Shown here piece by piece: positions 31,465 to 43,600 of a stretch of DNA of 64,000 nt; positions within the stretch are counted from its first letter, which is position 1; every line of letters begins with the position of its first letter. A program made the position numbers and the translations under genes. A model generated the notes under the pieces. That model saw only the letters and a list, made by a program, of their open reading frames with translations, did not search any database and had not been told where the DNA came from. The stretch is from Ophiodon elongatus (Eukaryota > Chordata > Actinopteri > Perciformes > Hexagrammidae), in the NCBI GenBank assembly GCA_016806645.1, contig JACSYO010002098.1:126501-190500 (forward strand), in the 5' to 3' direction.

Positions 31465-32423
31465 ACCCAAAGTCCCCTCTACATAGAGGACATTGGATTC
31501 CTACAAAGCGTTGGATTAAAAAAAAAAAAGGGAAGTTGGCATGAACAAATGGCACATCTGCACCACATCCATGTATCCACACTGGTAATCATTTAGATAT
31601 TTTTGTTGTGGCCTGAATTCATTCTCCTACACACCTGTCAACAAGAGCAATTTCCTGCATTGCAGAGCGTTGCTCTTATCATTTGTCCACATTCAAATGG
31701 GGCAATCTGCCAAGTGAGGATGATTTCATGCACAAGCCTGTACATTATTAAACTGGATTATTTTGTATCAACTGTCTGCAAGGGTGCTTACAAATGGCAT
31801 TACATATTAGGTAATAAATTATTTATAATTGTTATGGATGATTTAAAAAAAAAAACACAAACTTGAATAAAAAGCTTTAGAGCAAAGATTTAGGGTTCAG
31901 TTTGTGCTGGATTAATGTTATCAGGAATACTCTGCATTGAGCATAATGCATGTGTCATCTTCACTGAAATGAATACTTTACAAATTACTGATATGAAATA
32001 TTTACACACAGAAAGTCACTGAACACCTGCAGGTAATATTAGTCCAATGTGAATGGAACAGTGACAGCAGTGGCAAAATAATCTTCAACATTACAGACAT
32101 CCAAACATAATGAGTTCCAAAGTTCAGGTTGAGGGGAAAAAAAGACAGATGAAGGAAGGGTTTCTGACATGAAATGCCACTATAGTAGCTTGTGTTCCAG
32201 AGAGCTGAAGTGAAACATTGCATTTCCAGAATTAATAAAAACCTATTCAACGTCAAATTAAGGCCTTTTCCACTGCAGGAACTTAATGACCATAACCTGA
32301 ACTTTTAAGAACCCTTAAAGCTTTTGCATAACAAAGCAACAAAACATAGGTTGAATATTCAGAATCCAAGTATTGCCTGCATTGAAAAACACTTCCTTGC
32401 AGTGCTCAGCCAAACACATCATT
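31465..32423. other. Unclassified AT-rich DNA, no gene seen
   Basis: No family recognised. The region lies between the palindrome and the element starting at 32,424. Confidence 0.35.
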
Positions 32424-32543
32424 ATTAGGGTCCGAGCACCGACTAAGTCGGTCCGAGAGAACCCTATTGAAACTGGAATGTTTATTAGGGTCCGAGCACC
32501 GACGAAGTCGGTCCGAGAGGACCCTATTGAAACTGGAATGTTT
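32424..32543 (+). repeat. 60-bp direct duplication of the hairpin head
   Basis: Two units at 32,424-32,483 and 32,484-32,543, starting 'attagggtccgagcaccgac' and ending 'gaaactggaatgttt', with only a few differences. Each can fold: 'accgac' pairs with 'gtcggt', and the outer 'agggtcc' with 'ggaccct' (in the first unit 'gaaccct'). Confidence 0.93.
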
Positions 32544-32548
32544 ATTAT

Positions 32549-32554
32549 TATTCC

Positions 32555-32603
<49 letters not shown>
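32549..32603. repeat. (ATT)n microsatellite
   Basis: About 17 ATT units after 'attattcct'; the minus-strand frame 32,406-32,609 translates it as poly-asparagine. Confidence 0.95.
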
Positions 32604-32604
<1 letters not shown>

Positions 32605-34924
32605 TGCAATCTAACTGCCTTTTTGGGGGCTTTATCATATCTGAAAAGTTGCCAAAGTTGACATGCATATCAGGACCGCTGAAAAATGTGATATTTTAGG
32701 GGTCTCGCATTTGGGTAGAAAGAAATGTCTCTATAGCGCCGCCTAGAATTTTTTTTCTTTTGAAAGCCAATGAAATTCGCCCCCAATCACCAATTGACTT
32801 GAAATTTGACACACATGTCCGGTTCCGTCTGCTCTACAAAAAAGTTATATGGTAACATTAAGCTCCGCCTACTTAGATTTTCCACCATTTTCAATTTTGT
32901 GAAAAACACATTATTTCCAAATCCTCCTAAACGCTGGTTCCGATTCTTACAACATGTTATGTGGTTCATTATTGGTTCAATGTTATCACAAGTTATCAAA
33001 AGCTTGTTGATATCTCATTGTGTTGAGAACAAAAAGGACCAATCAACTTCTAAGGGGCGTGTCTTAGTTTTCAATCCACGTAACATCCAAATCACTTGGC
33101 CTATCATCACCCAATTTGTAGCATATGTCCACATCGCTTCCTTTAATTTACTCTGTCATTTTCAATATATTCAAACACTAGAGGGCGATGCAGTAAATTG
33201 CCCAATTTCTGCATTTTAAGCCATTTTTCATCAATTTCAGAAGTTGTACGTGAACTCCTCCTCCTACAGAATTCATGCAATCAACTTCAAATTTGGTCAG
33301 AATGATCTGAAGATGTTGATGATGAAAAGTTATCAAAATGGCGAGTTGTCTTTGAACGGCCTTGACGTTGCGGGGCTCCAAGTATACGCCCATTTCTTGC
33401 GGTTCGCCACAAAAGTGGATATTGCTGTAACTCCAAGGTACATTATCCAATTTGCCCGAAATTCTTTGTACATGATGGTAGTTAAGGCCTGAGTGCATTT
33501 CAATGCAAAAAGTTTCACAATATCAGAGCGCCACCTATTGGCAAAAGAAAATGACAAGTTTTATACTCTCATCTATTCCTCCTAGCAAATTCATCAGATC
33601 CCTCTCAAAGTTTGTCAGAAAAGCCTTAAGACTTTGCTAATGCTTCATTGTGAAGATTGGAAGAATTCGTTTCAAGGGCGGCGATGTTGCGGCTCTGAGA
33701 ATGTTGATCCTTCGCCGTGAACAAATAAACCGATGTAACTCAACTCCACATGATCAGATCCTTTCCAAATTTAACATGTTTGATGAGACTCCAGGCTTGA
33801 AGACAAGTGCAGTCCAATTTTTAATCAAAGTCATAGCGCCACCTACTGGTAACAGGAAGTTAAAGCCTCTATACTTTGGCCTGTTTCTCTTAGTAGGTAA
33901 ATCAGATCGATATCAAATTACTACCACACATATGTAAGAAGTTCATAATGCCAGCTAACAAAGCTTTTGAGCTTTCGTGTAACGCCGTTGCCGTGGCGAC
34001 CCATGCTTTGCCGTCAACAACGAAGGTACTTTTGAGGTACTAAACATGCTTGAAATGTAACTAAACTTGGCACACACATTTAAAGTCATAAATATAGTTA
34101 CCTGACATGATTTTAATGCTTCAGAATGGAAAGGTTGCTCGATAGCGCCCCCTACAAAAGTTTGACAAAGCAGCCCTCGCAGTATGTTTGACATAGATAG
34201 AGAAACTTTAGTAGGCATATGTATCACATGTAGGCTTAAAAGAAAGTCTCTTTGTACCATGCTCTAAACCATACCGGAAGTCGGCCATTTTGATTTTTGT
34301 GGGATTTTTCCTTTCATTTTTGACTATTTCTTGGCTCTTTATTTGAACGAACTCCTCCTGGGTAAATCATCAGATATACTTCAAATTTGGTCAGTACAAT
34401 GTAAAAACCTTAGTGATTAAAAGTTATCAAAATGTTGTTGTTTCGTCGAAGGCTGTTGCCGTAGCAACTCACTCTTCGACATGAAAAACAAATATGTTTT
34501 TGAGGGGCTAAACATACTCAAAACAGATTAAAACATAGCACACACATTTAATTACCTAAATGTAGTTATATGATATGTTTGGAATGCTTCAAAATTAAGA
34601 ATCGGCTCGATAGTGCCCCCTACAAAATGTCAACAAAATTCTGATAAAATTCGACAAAGCAGCCCTCGCAGTACGTTTGACAAAAATATACAATATTTGG
34701 TAGGATTATGTAACACATGTAAACTTACAAATAAGTCTCTTAGGACCATGCTCTAAACCGTATCAGAAGCCGGCCATTTTGAGTTTTACATGAATTGCTG
34801 ATGTTGTCGCGTTGTCCGATGGTCGCAGACATTCTCGGCCACGTGAGCCGGCATCCCGCCAGAACCCCCGACGTGCGCAAAGGTGCGAGGACCCGTACAT
34901 CGCTGCTTGCAGCTTTAATTAATG

Positions 34925-35300
34925 TTGTATTACCTCTGAAAGAAGTGAGTTAACCAACCTCCGGTTCTAAAAAGTGACGCCAATGCGGAAATGCCTTAAA
35001 CTTGCGTTCTTTCAAATGACCATCAGGGGGCTACTCCTCTGGTTGCCAAAATAAGTCTGATTTTGTAGAAGTCTATGAGGAAATGTCTCACTCAGTAAAT
35101 ATTGATAACATAAGTTATTGATCTCAATCACTAATTTCAGGTCTTCTTCAATACAGCATGATGGTAAATTATGGTCCATTTAGAATCAAATAGACCAGGG
35201 TATGCTTCACGTTGTGGCTTGAGATTGACATGTTGCAACCACGGCTTGGTTCGGTTTAGGTGTTTTTATTTCCTGAATGTCAATTGTAATATTTTGGTTG
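34925..35300 (+). repeat. Teleost dispersed repeat, family not named
   Basis: Phrases such as 'cttaaacttgcgttctttca', 'aatgaccatcagggggc', 'agaagtctatgaggaaatg', 'gtcttcttcaatacagcatg' and 'aaattatggtccatttagaa' match a repeat I have seen often in fish genomic sequence. Limits are approximate; no coding capacity, TIRs or tail seen. Confidence 0.5.
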
Positions 35301-37559
35301 CTAAAATGTCTTCCACCCTCTTGTGTCACATCTGGTTGAAAAGAATTACGATGGCAACAGCAGCATACATTTTCAGACCAACAGTTTTATTGAAATGCAA
35401 TCAGGGAGTACGCTTTTAAGTTCCTACTCTGCTCAGCATTACTGTACATGGTGTACTTCACTTCTGTATGTCTAGATAATTCAGGTTATTTAAAAAAAAT
35501 TAATTATGTGGCCAATTTCATATTTCTATTTTTAGCTGCCTTTACCAAACAGCATTTCCCACAGTCCAGTGGCTTTAATCTAAAGAATAAGTTAGTCGAG
35601 TCACTGTGGCTAATCAAGCTCCAACAGAAACAGAACAGGGAGAAAAACGACAAACGTCAACATTTTTTAATAGATTAAAGCTAGAAAGTTGGAAAGATGA
35701 CAATAGTGTTGGGGAGTATCATGGGGAAGGGAAACCCACAATTAGAAAGTGACACATTACGCACACTGCTGCATTGGTTACAATGCAGTTCACAATGTTG
35801 TACACCACTAGTGTCACAGTTAGAAAGAAGCCGTCCAGAAGTTTGGATAGTATGGAGGGGCAGGGCTCTCTTGGCTGGCAGAAATGGCAGCAGGGTGCGG
35901 GTCAGGGAAAAGGAGCTGATTTCATCACCGTCAACGCCCTGAATGAGTTACAGACCAACAGGATATGTAAAAGGATCCTGCCAGTCTATTGGGGCTACGT
36001 TCCAAGTGCCGTCAGATGCACGGGGAAAGTTTCTATATGAGGACAGTTAGGTTTACATGCTTTACTCAGATAGCATTGACATTGGAAGACGTAGACACAG
36101 AGGTGACTAAATATATATGTGTTTGTTGTATAGGATTTGAGAGCTGTACGGCCAGTATGAGACATGCAGACGTTGTAAGACATTGCTCAGATCACATGCA
36201 GTAGTCTGTCACATTTCAGTGCTCACTAGACACACCCTCACATCAAAAGGCAAAGGGGCAATGAACCCTTATGAGTGTGAATGTGTGTGAGGAGAGTCAT
36301 AATAGAGAGAGTGAAGAATTCAGGAAGGGAGTCAGGGACTCGGTCAGAGCGCTCACATTCTGTAGATGTGGGTGGGCTGCAACCCTGTGAGAAACATTTA
36401 CTACAGTATACCTCCACAGTTTATTCCACTACTGCCATTCTTTACAGCTACACTATGCCATCTACTGTTTTAAATCAGCCCTAATCTTGCAAGGCCAATT
36501 ATGAGATAGAGTCGATCGTTTGGGACTCAAACCAGACCCCCATCCTCGCCTCTCCCCACAGCATCTATTGTTTTCACTTTTTCAGTAGCCACTGTGCAGC
36601 ATCACAACCACAGCACAGCTCATTTAACAGCTGGCTAGTTAGCTGGTTAACGCTAGCTTGCTAATCACACCATGTTTTTCATGCTAACATTACACTAGTT
36701 ACAAAAAATGAGCTGAACAGTGGGCTGGTGGCCAGAGGCAGCATTGGGTCTCTGCTCCCTGCCACTAGGAGACTACAGCCAGTAGGAGAGCAGATGGCTG
36801 CTCTGGAGACGGAGGCCCTAGGGTTCTGGCTGGCTGAATTCAAGTTGCTACAGCCTCAACAGTTTTTATCCGAAAGGAAGAACTTGCTCTCCCCCCGGTA
36901 AAGTAACGTTAGTCTCTAGTGGCAGGGAGTGAGGTGGATTACCCGGGTGTAATTCTTGGTCTGATGAACAGTAAATCCATCAAATTCAAGACCCTTTGCC
37001 ATATTGCTATTTTTCCAAGCTACTCTAGCTAACACTAGCTGTCATCAGCTCTGTCTGTCATATTTGTCGACGCTGCATCAAGGCTTTGTATACATAAATG
37101 GGCGTGTTTTCATCTCTCAACCCCTTTCACACTTATTTGCATTGTTCAAAATGATGCAGTGGGTGGACTTAGGCTCAGACCTGGGGGTGAAGGTACACTA
37201 CAAGAATACACTTGTCTTATTAGCTTAAAATCGCACAGAGGGGCTGCAACAGGGGAATATCGTCAACTAATTAAGATGCTGCAGAGTCGGTATTTGATGG
37301 AAATGAAACATACTTCAAAGTGCCAACTCATATCTGCCATATTATTCAGCATGGATTAACTCTTTATGAAATGAATAACAAAAGTGTGACAATTAAGACA
37401 AAGGTAAGACATAAAAAGAAACCTGGGGCCAGTTGCAGAAAACATCTTGAGTAAATTGTTTTTTTTAAAGCTCGAGTTAGGGTTTTCTTGAAATAAATGT
37501 GGTTGCACAAAACACCCTTTAAAAGGGTTTCCTTTAAAAGGGCTTCCTTTTAAAGTGCT
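35301..37559. other. Unique-looking DNA, no gene seen
   Basis: No repeat family or protein family recognised. Frames such as 35,697-35,942 and 35,774-36,040 overlap each other in different phases. Confidence 0.4.
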
Positions 37560-37618
37560 TTTCCAAAGGCAAATTTGTAATTTGTGATTTTGGGCAATAC
37601 AAAATAAATTGAATTGAA
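37560..37618 (+). mobile_element. Very short L2 tail
   Basis: 'aggcaaatttgtaatttgtg' followed by 'attttgggcaatacaaaata' and an ATTGA tail; the last ~58 bp of an L2, an extreme 5' truncation. Confidence 0.8.
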
Positions 37619-37649
37619 TATAAGGAAAATCTTAGTTAAACCATACCAC

Positions 37650-37960
37650 AGGGGTGAATGTGGTTCAGTGGTAGAATGGGTCGTCTTTCTTTTTTCTTTC
37701 AATCGGACTCAGCGATATGATTCCCATCTCCGTTAGTCCATGTTGATGTGACCTTGGGCAAGATACTTAACCCCACATTGCTCCTGTAGGAATGTTGTAT
37801 GAATGTTAGTTAGTCCTGATGGGCAGGTGGCACCTTGCATGGTAGCTCCTCCCATCAGTGTATGAATGGGTGTGAATGGGTGAATGGTGACATGTGTTAA
37901 AGCGCTTTGAGTGGTTGGAAGACTATAAACTATACGCGATATATAAGTAGAAGTCCACTA
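37650..37960 (+). mobile_element. SINE, full-length but diverged
   Basis: Head with box A-like 'tggttcagtggtagaatggg' and a decayed box B ('tgattcccatctccg'), then 'gaccttgggcaagatactta', 'tcccatcagtgtatgaatgg', 'aaagcgctttgagtggttgg' and an end 'agtagaagtccac'. It has a pyrimidine-rich insertion between the boxes. A relative of the copy at 48,180-48,472. Confidence 0.82.
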
Positions 37961-40254
37961 GAGCTTAGCCAGCAAAAAATGTAAGGGACCTCTGACTCTA
38001 TCTTATAAGTTTATAGCGATAAATGAAAAAAATAACTCATCAGCTAAACAATGAGCAATTCATTTAATTTAACACTATATTTGAGTTAATAACAAAACAC
38101 CTTGATTTAGGGAGAGAGGGCCCAAAGAGAGGTCCTGACTTCGAGGTATGTCTACACCCACACACACGTTATATGTTAAGGAATCTTTCCAGTCAGTAAT
38201 AGTCGGGGTGGTTTATGTTCTCAGCTAAACTGTATGCCGAGTCATTAACACTCAAACACTCTAACCCATCTGCTGAACACTCGGGTGAAGTTCAGAACGA
38301 GAAGAAGATCAGGTAGCAGCGTGCTTCTTTAATGTTGACGGCTTCCCAAAGTGTGCAGGGTGATAGACAGGACCCACATCAAGGTTCAAGTCCCTGTACC
38401 ATGGCCATAACCACCATTAAGGTTGGGACCTCGGTATTTTCAGACTAAAAATAACTTGTCTTTGCTGCAGCAAAGATATTGTACAACGTCAAAATTATCG
38501 ATTTGCTCATCTGATCGTCGTCATTGCTTGAGTGCATGTTTGTGAGTGAGTATATATGTGTGGTGATGTGGTAAAGTGGATGATCTTGCCATTACTACAA
38601 AATCTTTACTCAACATGGTGCTGCTGTGGTTATGTCAATAACTTAAGGAAACCAGACAGGCAGCTGATTCCAGATAGATAGATTCATCCCCAGACAGACA
38701 TCATCTGAACAATATCGTCTGTGTGGTTGACTTGAGATAAGCAGTGGCCAGTGATGTTGTTTAGTTAGTTTCACTTTCACTTTCCCCCCATTATGAGGCT
38801 ACATGTGTTTACTTTCTTCATTGAGACAGATAAAAATTAAACAACTGTCATTTTTTAAGCTTCATTTTGGGAATGGAAGAGATATGGGACAAGATGAGGA
38901 GACAAGATGAGAAAGAACACGTACTGCCCACTGTGCCCACTGTGCTGTTCAACACAAACATGCAAACACAAACACACTTTGGCATGAGAGACAAGTGAGC
39001 AGTCTCAGAAAAAGGGACAGGCAGTAAATACAGAGGGTGAGAGAGAAGAGTAGTGTCAACATTCATTGTCAGAGGTTTTGTGATAATTTTAGCCTCTTCT
39101 GTATGTTCAGATTGTTTTGTGGATCGTTCATAGCAACATTTAACCTGATTCTCATGTATTACTGCTTGACAGATCATTTATGCTACTGCCCACTGACATA
39201 GTTTAAAAGCTATTCTGCTATTCAAACATCTTAAAATGCACATACATTTTTTTTGAAGAGCCCCAAGTTTGGTAAAGTTGGAAAGATATTCACATATTTG
39301 CGGATCAATAAATCCTCAGTAATCATACTACCTCATCTCTGGCACTGCCATTATATACTTCCCGTGTTGCACTGAAATCATGCCTGGCTCGTTTAGTGTC
39401 AGATTACCCACGTGGGGGAGGGTTAGAATTTCAGCATATCGAAGCGAGCTTTTCACACAGGACTCCGCCTTACTGATTCTGATTGACTAATAGTGCTGTT
39501 AATCTCATGTTGGTGGGTATAGTTCAATTCTATAGGCTCTAACAATTCAAAAGAGGTCTCATTCACTCATATCGCCCAATCCGTTGCAGCGATATTGCGT
39601 CTCATAGTCAAATACCCCTGGCTTTTCAAAAATAAATGTGGATTTCAGAGCACAAAACATTATTTTGGTTTGGCATTGTGTATGTTACTGCTGTATTTGG
39701 ATGTATTGAACACCATTAGTGATATACAAGTGAAATATATAGTTTGGTACATGTGAAAATTCAAATTGCACTCATTGTGCCAAATGGCTATTTTCGGAGA
39801 CTGTCTTTATCAAAAACTCTCTAATTTTTTCTGTTTCACTTTATCAAAGTCAAATTTTGCAGAGAGAGTGGTCACATATTGTGCTATGATTTGGTAGGGG
39901 TTTAACCTGCAGCTGCATCATTCCAAAGGGATAATCATCCTGAAAGTGATTATATTTTGGGCGAACCTGAATCTTTTTCATTTTTGCTGTGTTCCATCTT
40001 CATTTAATCTTAACCAGTTACATATATACTGATATTGAATCTCACAAGTATTCTCTTTACAATAACACCAAAACTATTCAAATAGACCTTGTGGTTGCAG
40101 AGATATACTCTTTTTAGTATGGGTATGCAATTTTCGAGCAGAGGCCTAAAAAATAGGTTTGTTTTTACAGGTTAAGCAGTGTAGTTTCACCAAAATCCCT
40201 TCACACAAATGGCCTCCTCCTGGTTATACTACACTTCTTTTGGGATTTTTTATT
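37961..40254. other. Unique-looking DNA, no gene seen
   Basis: No gene or repeat family supported. The minus-strand frame 38,848-39,177 (109 codons) has no family features. Confidence 0.4.
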
Positions 40255-40302
40255 TAAAATTATTATTTTATTATTATTATTATTATTTATTATTATTATT
40301 CT
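40255..40302. repeat. (ATT)n microsatellite
   Basis: Imperfect ATT/TTA units followed by 'cttttcccc'. Confidence 0.93.
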
Positions 40303-40539
40303 TTTCCCCAAAAGCTATTCCCCAAAATGATGCAAAAGCACATTTTGATGATAAATTACATAAATTAGAAAAAAAATCATAAAAATAATAATATATACAG
40401 AAATATGTAAAAGTAAAAAAGTTAATATATATTACAATATATACAAAAAAGATGTACAGAAATAAATGAACAAATACTGATAATTATTATCTAATATTTT
40501 GTTTGTTTCCTCACATATTTTTTTATTTTCTAGATTTAT

Positions 40540-40670
40540 TCTTCATTATGGCACTCCTATGACTCCAAACAGCATTTCTACGTGATAGTTCTTTCACTGT
40601 GTATGTTAAATGTTCTGCTTACTGTAAACCAAATTCCCTCTGGGATAATAAAGTGAATCAATCAATTACT
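40540..40670 (+). mobile_element. Rex1-like LINE 3' tail
   Basis: Ends 'ccaaattccctctgggataa' then 'taaagtgaatcaatcaatta', the short hairpin-plus-AATAAAG form seen at the 3' ends of Rex1/CR1-like fish LINEs. No coding sequence is attached. Confidence 0.5.
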
Positions 40671-43600
40671 CCAGCAGTACTGTCACTTCAATCAGCCAAA
40701 TCTTGTCTAGACAGAGGAGGAACTCTTATTGCTATTATATGATTTCCACTTATTGGGAGTGTTGAAAACCCCCTCTGCAGTACAGACACTACAAATAGAC
40801 CTGTTCAGCTTTCCTGCTGTCACCTCAGCAACCTCTCTCTCTGCTCAGTGCCTATCATCACTCCTGCTGCTGTAGTGTGACCGACAATATTTAGAGTGAC
40901 AACAGCCACACTGGAACACTTATGTTATCACTGTGGCCCAATGGAGCCTCTGCAGTTGCATAACAGGTCTGCTACTAACAATGTATAATATATATAGCAA
41001 CTAAATATAAAGACTTGTAAAGGATTTGTGCAGCATGTAGGGGCACATAGTCACGGAAATTAACTTACATTACTTATATACATAGGTACCATTGATGTAC
41101 CTAAGTGTATTTTTCACTTTACTTCCATTTTATACTACTTTATACTTCTTTTCTACATTTCATTTTATTAAACAGCTATAGTGACTAGTTACTTTGCTGA
41201 AAACTATTTGACATACTAAACCTTCCCTTTGAATATATTATGTCTTTGAAGTTAGGACTGTGACTTGAAACTAATAATTTTTACAATTTGATACTTTTAA
41301 TTAAGTAAAATAATTTGAATACTACTTTGACCACTGGTGGAAAGAAGACAGCTTTGCAAAGCAGAGGTTATTTATTGTATCTAGGGCTCTAGAAGTTTTC
41401 CCATTCAAATCAGTTATGTCTCCCTAGAAGCAATCCGTACAAAAACAACTTCACTCATGAGGTTAGAATTTAGTAGTGTGCGTTGCTAATGGTGAGCTGG
41501 AGCTAGCTGAGAGTAGCTTAAATTTAAGTTTAAAAAACGTCGTCAGTTTAAATACAGAAATCCGCAGACAATGAGCAATGTTTTGTTCCTATTGCAACAA
41601 GTGTTTTGATGTTACTGCAGCTCTAGGTCTGCTCTGGTTCCAGATCTCTAAATATCTGGGCTAGTTAGCTAGCAATTAGCTAGCAATTATCCAGCAGTTC
41701 ACTTAGCAAAACAGCAAGGGTTTAAGTGTTATATTACTATCCAACACCACTAAACATGTTACCACAGGTTTAGAGACCCAATCAGTTGTTTATTAACACT
41801 GGTACACTAAATAAACCCTGTGTCCATGTAGAACAAGTGTGTGAGTGTGCATTATTCAGCCCAGACCTCAAGGTTTGTGAAATAATAAAAAAATTCAGTT
41901 CTAGTGATTCATGCATATGGTTAGAATTTCCCAATTTTTTGCATGCCACTCACCAAAAAAGAGGATAATAATGCCAGTTGAAAGTCAATTCAATCAGGAG
42001 AGACCAGTCGAATAAAGAAAAGATAATTGTTTATTATTAACAGATGATATGTGATGATAAAGTCTTGACAGAGTCTTTGGCGCTTGGACTCTACAGGGAG
42101 ATTTGTAATTGAGGGCCGTCTGCCCTGATCAACAACAAGATAAATCCCCCCGTGGAGTCCAGACCTGGTGGTGGTGGTGGTGGAGGCTGATGGAATGATG
42201 AGTTGATGAAGCTGAAGGACCTGCAAAGACTGGGCGGAGATGGGGAGGTGGAAGGGTGCGTAACAGCAACATGAATGAACTGAAGGTAGAGAGACGGGCT
42301 TAGGCATGCAAGAGTATAGTCTTCTGACTGAACTTATGCTTTTGCTTCATTTAGGATTCTTTTTGGTGGTGGACACACAAATAAACGCATCAACGTGTAT
42401 AAAAAACACTCATGGTGGTTATTTGAGGAGGTGAATTGGTCAACCATTACATTTCATTTAGCAGACACAGGACTTTCAACCACTAGGCCAGTGTCCGAGA
42501 TCCCGTGTCCCGTGTCCCTGGAAAGTGAAGCATTCCTAACATTAATATTAGTTTTGTTGAGTAATGTCGACCCGACTGACGGAAAAAAACACGGTGCAGA
42601 CACAAAAGATACTACCAATTGAAATAAATTAGTTTGAAAGTCATGCTGAGCAACACAAAAATAAATGGATAATTCATGTCCATATGTAAGACTGTGTTGC
42701 ATTATTAGCATTAGTACTGTGTGTGTGCTAATATTTTGTGTAACCAATTACTGTGTGGCTAAAAGTTTTAGCACAACTGAAGTTCACTACTGATGCCTGC
42801 TAATGTCGGTTGCTCGTTACAATGGCTAGATCTTTCCAAATAAACTCACTGCAGCTGTGAATGCAAAAAGATAACTGATTAACATTCCTCATAAATAACT
42901 TATTAATTTGCTTTCAGGCAAATTCCTTTCAATACCCTAACAATTTATAAGAAGTGTCTCTGAAATATTTATAAGCCAGGGTAAGTGGGCAATTTGTGCC
43001 TCACTAATGACAAGAGCATTGCCTCTAATTACACAAGTTGCAATGGGATTAGTTCTTATTTCTTAAAGACCACTGACTGGCATAACCACCAGTGTCAGCC
43101 ATTCACCGCTGACAGGATGGAAGCTACCGTTACACACTGTGCTAATAAAAGTGTGTTGTTTAATTAAGGCCACCGTTTCCTCTCATAATAAAGCAGCATG
43201 TTTGAAGACCATGCCTGACGTATCAAGAGATTTGTACTAACACCCCCGCACGTAATTAATAAGACAACGATATCGCAAAATGCCTGTGGTTCCCAATCCG
43301 AATTGCAGTGCTGGCAAACACACAAACTGCTAATAAACAATATGAAAATGGGATTCCCTGATGACCTCCAGAGGGTTTGAGAATTCACACACACTCGTGC
43401 AATACTGATGAATACTGATGAATACTGAGTGCGTCAACCTTGTGAAAGTGGGAACAGCTCAAAACCCTTGTAGAAAGTCCAACATTTATTTTAACAGTGG
43501 CGCATGGCTCAGAATCAGAGAGACCCCCGCCTCCATACAACCGAGACAGAAGGTTATTGCTGATACGGTGAGGCTTTAAGGGCCATTATCAGACAGCACA

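Larger units (their letters stand above)
32424..34920 (+). mobile_element. Unclassified ~2.5-kb modular, non-coding element
   Basis: Starts with a duplicated hairpin head ('agggtccgagcaccgac'), then an ATT microsatellite, then a long body without a credible ORF, and ends 'aaggtgcgaggacccgtaca', 'cgctgcttgcagctttaatt'. The end segment 'ggtgcgaggaccc' inverted is 'gggtcctcgcacc', close to the start 'gggtccgagcacc', so the ends are imperfect inverted repeats. The body repeats phrases such as 'cttcaaatttggtcag', 'aaaagttatcaaaatg', 'agcgcc(a/c)cctac' and 'tcggccattttga'. I recall similar dispersed sequence from other fish but cannot name it. It could be a non-autonomous DNA element or an old composite repeat. 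Confidence 0.7.

Noticed and set aside
32315..32699. Frames with poly-N, poly-I and poly-L
   Set aside because: Translations of the ATT microsatellite and the hairpin head of the unclassified element.
32806..33219. 137-codon frame in the modular element
   Set aside because: No protein family features, and the sequence belongs to a repeat whose other modules do not keep the frame.
41970..42310. LTR on the minus strand
   Set aside because: An 'aataaac' and pyrimidine-rich flank are suggestive, but I could find neither defined ends nor a duplication.
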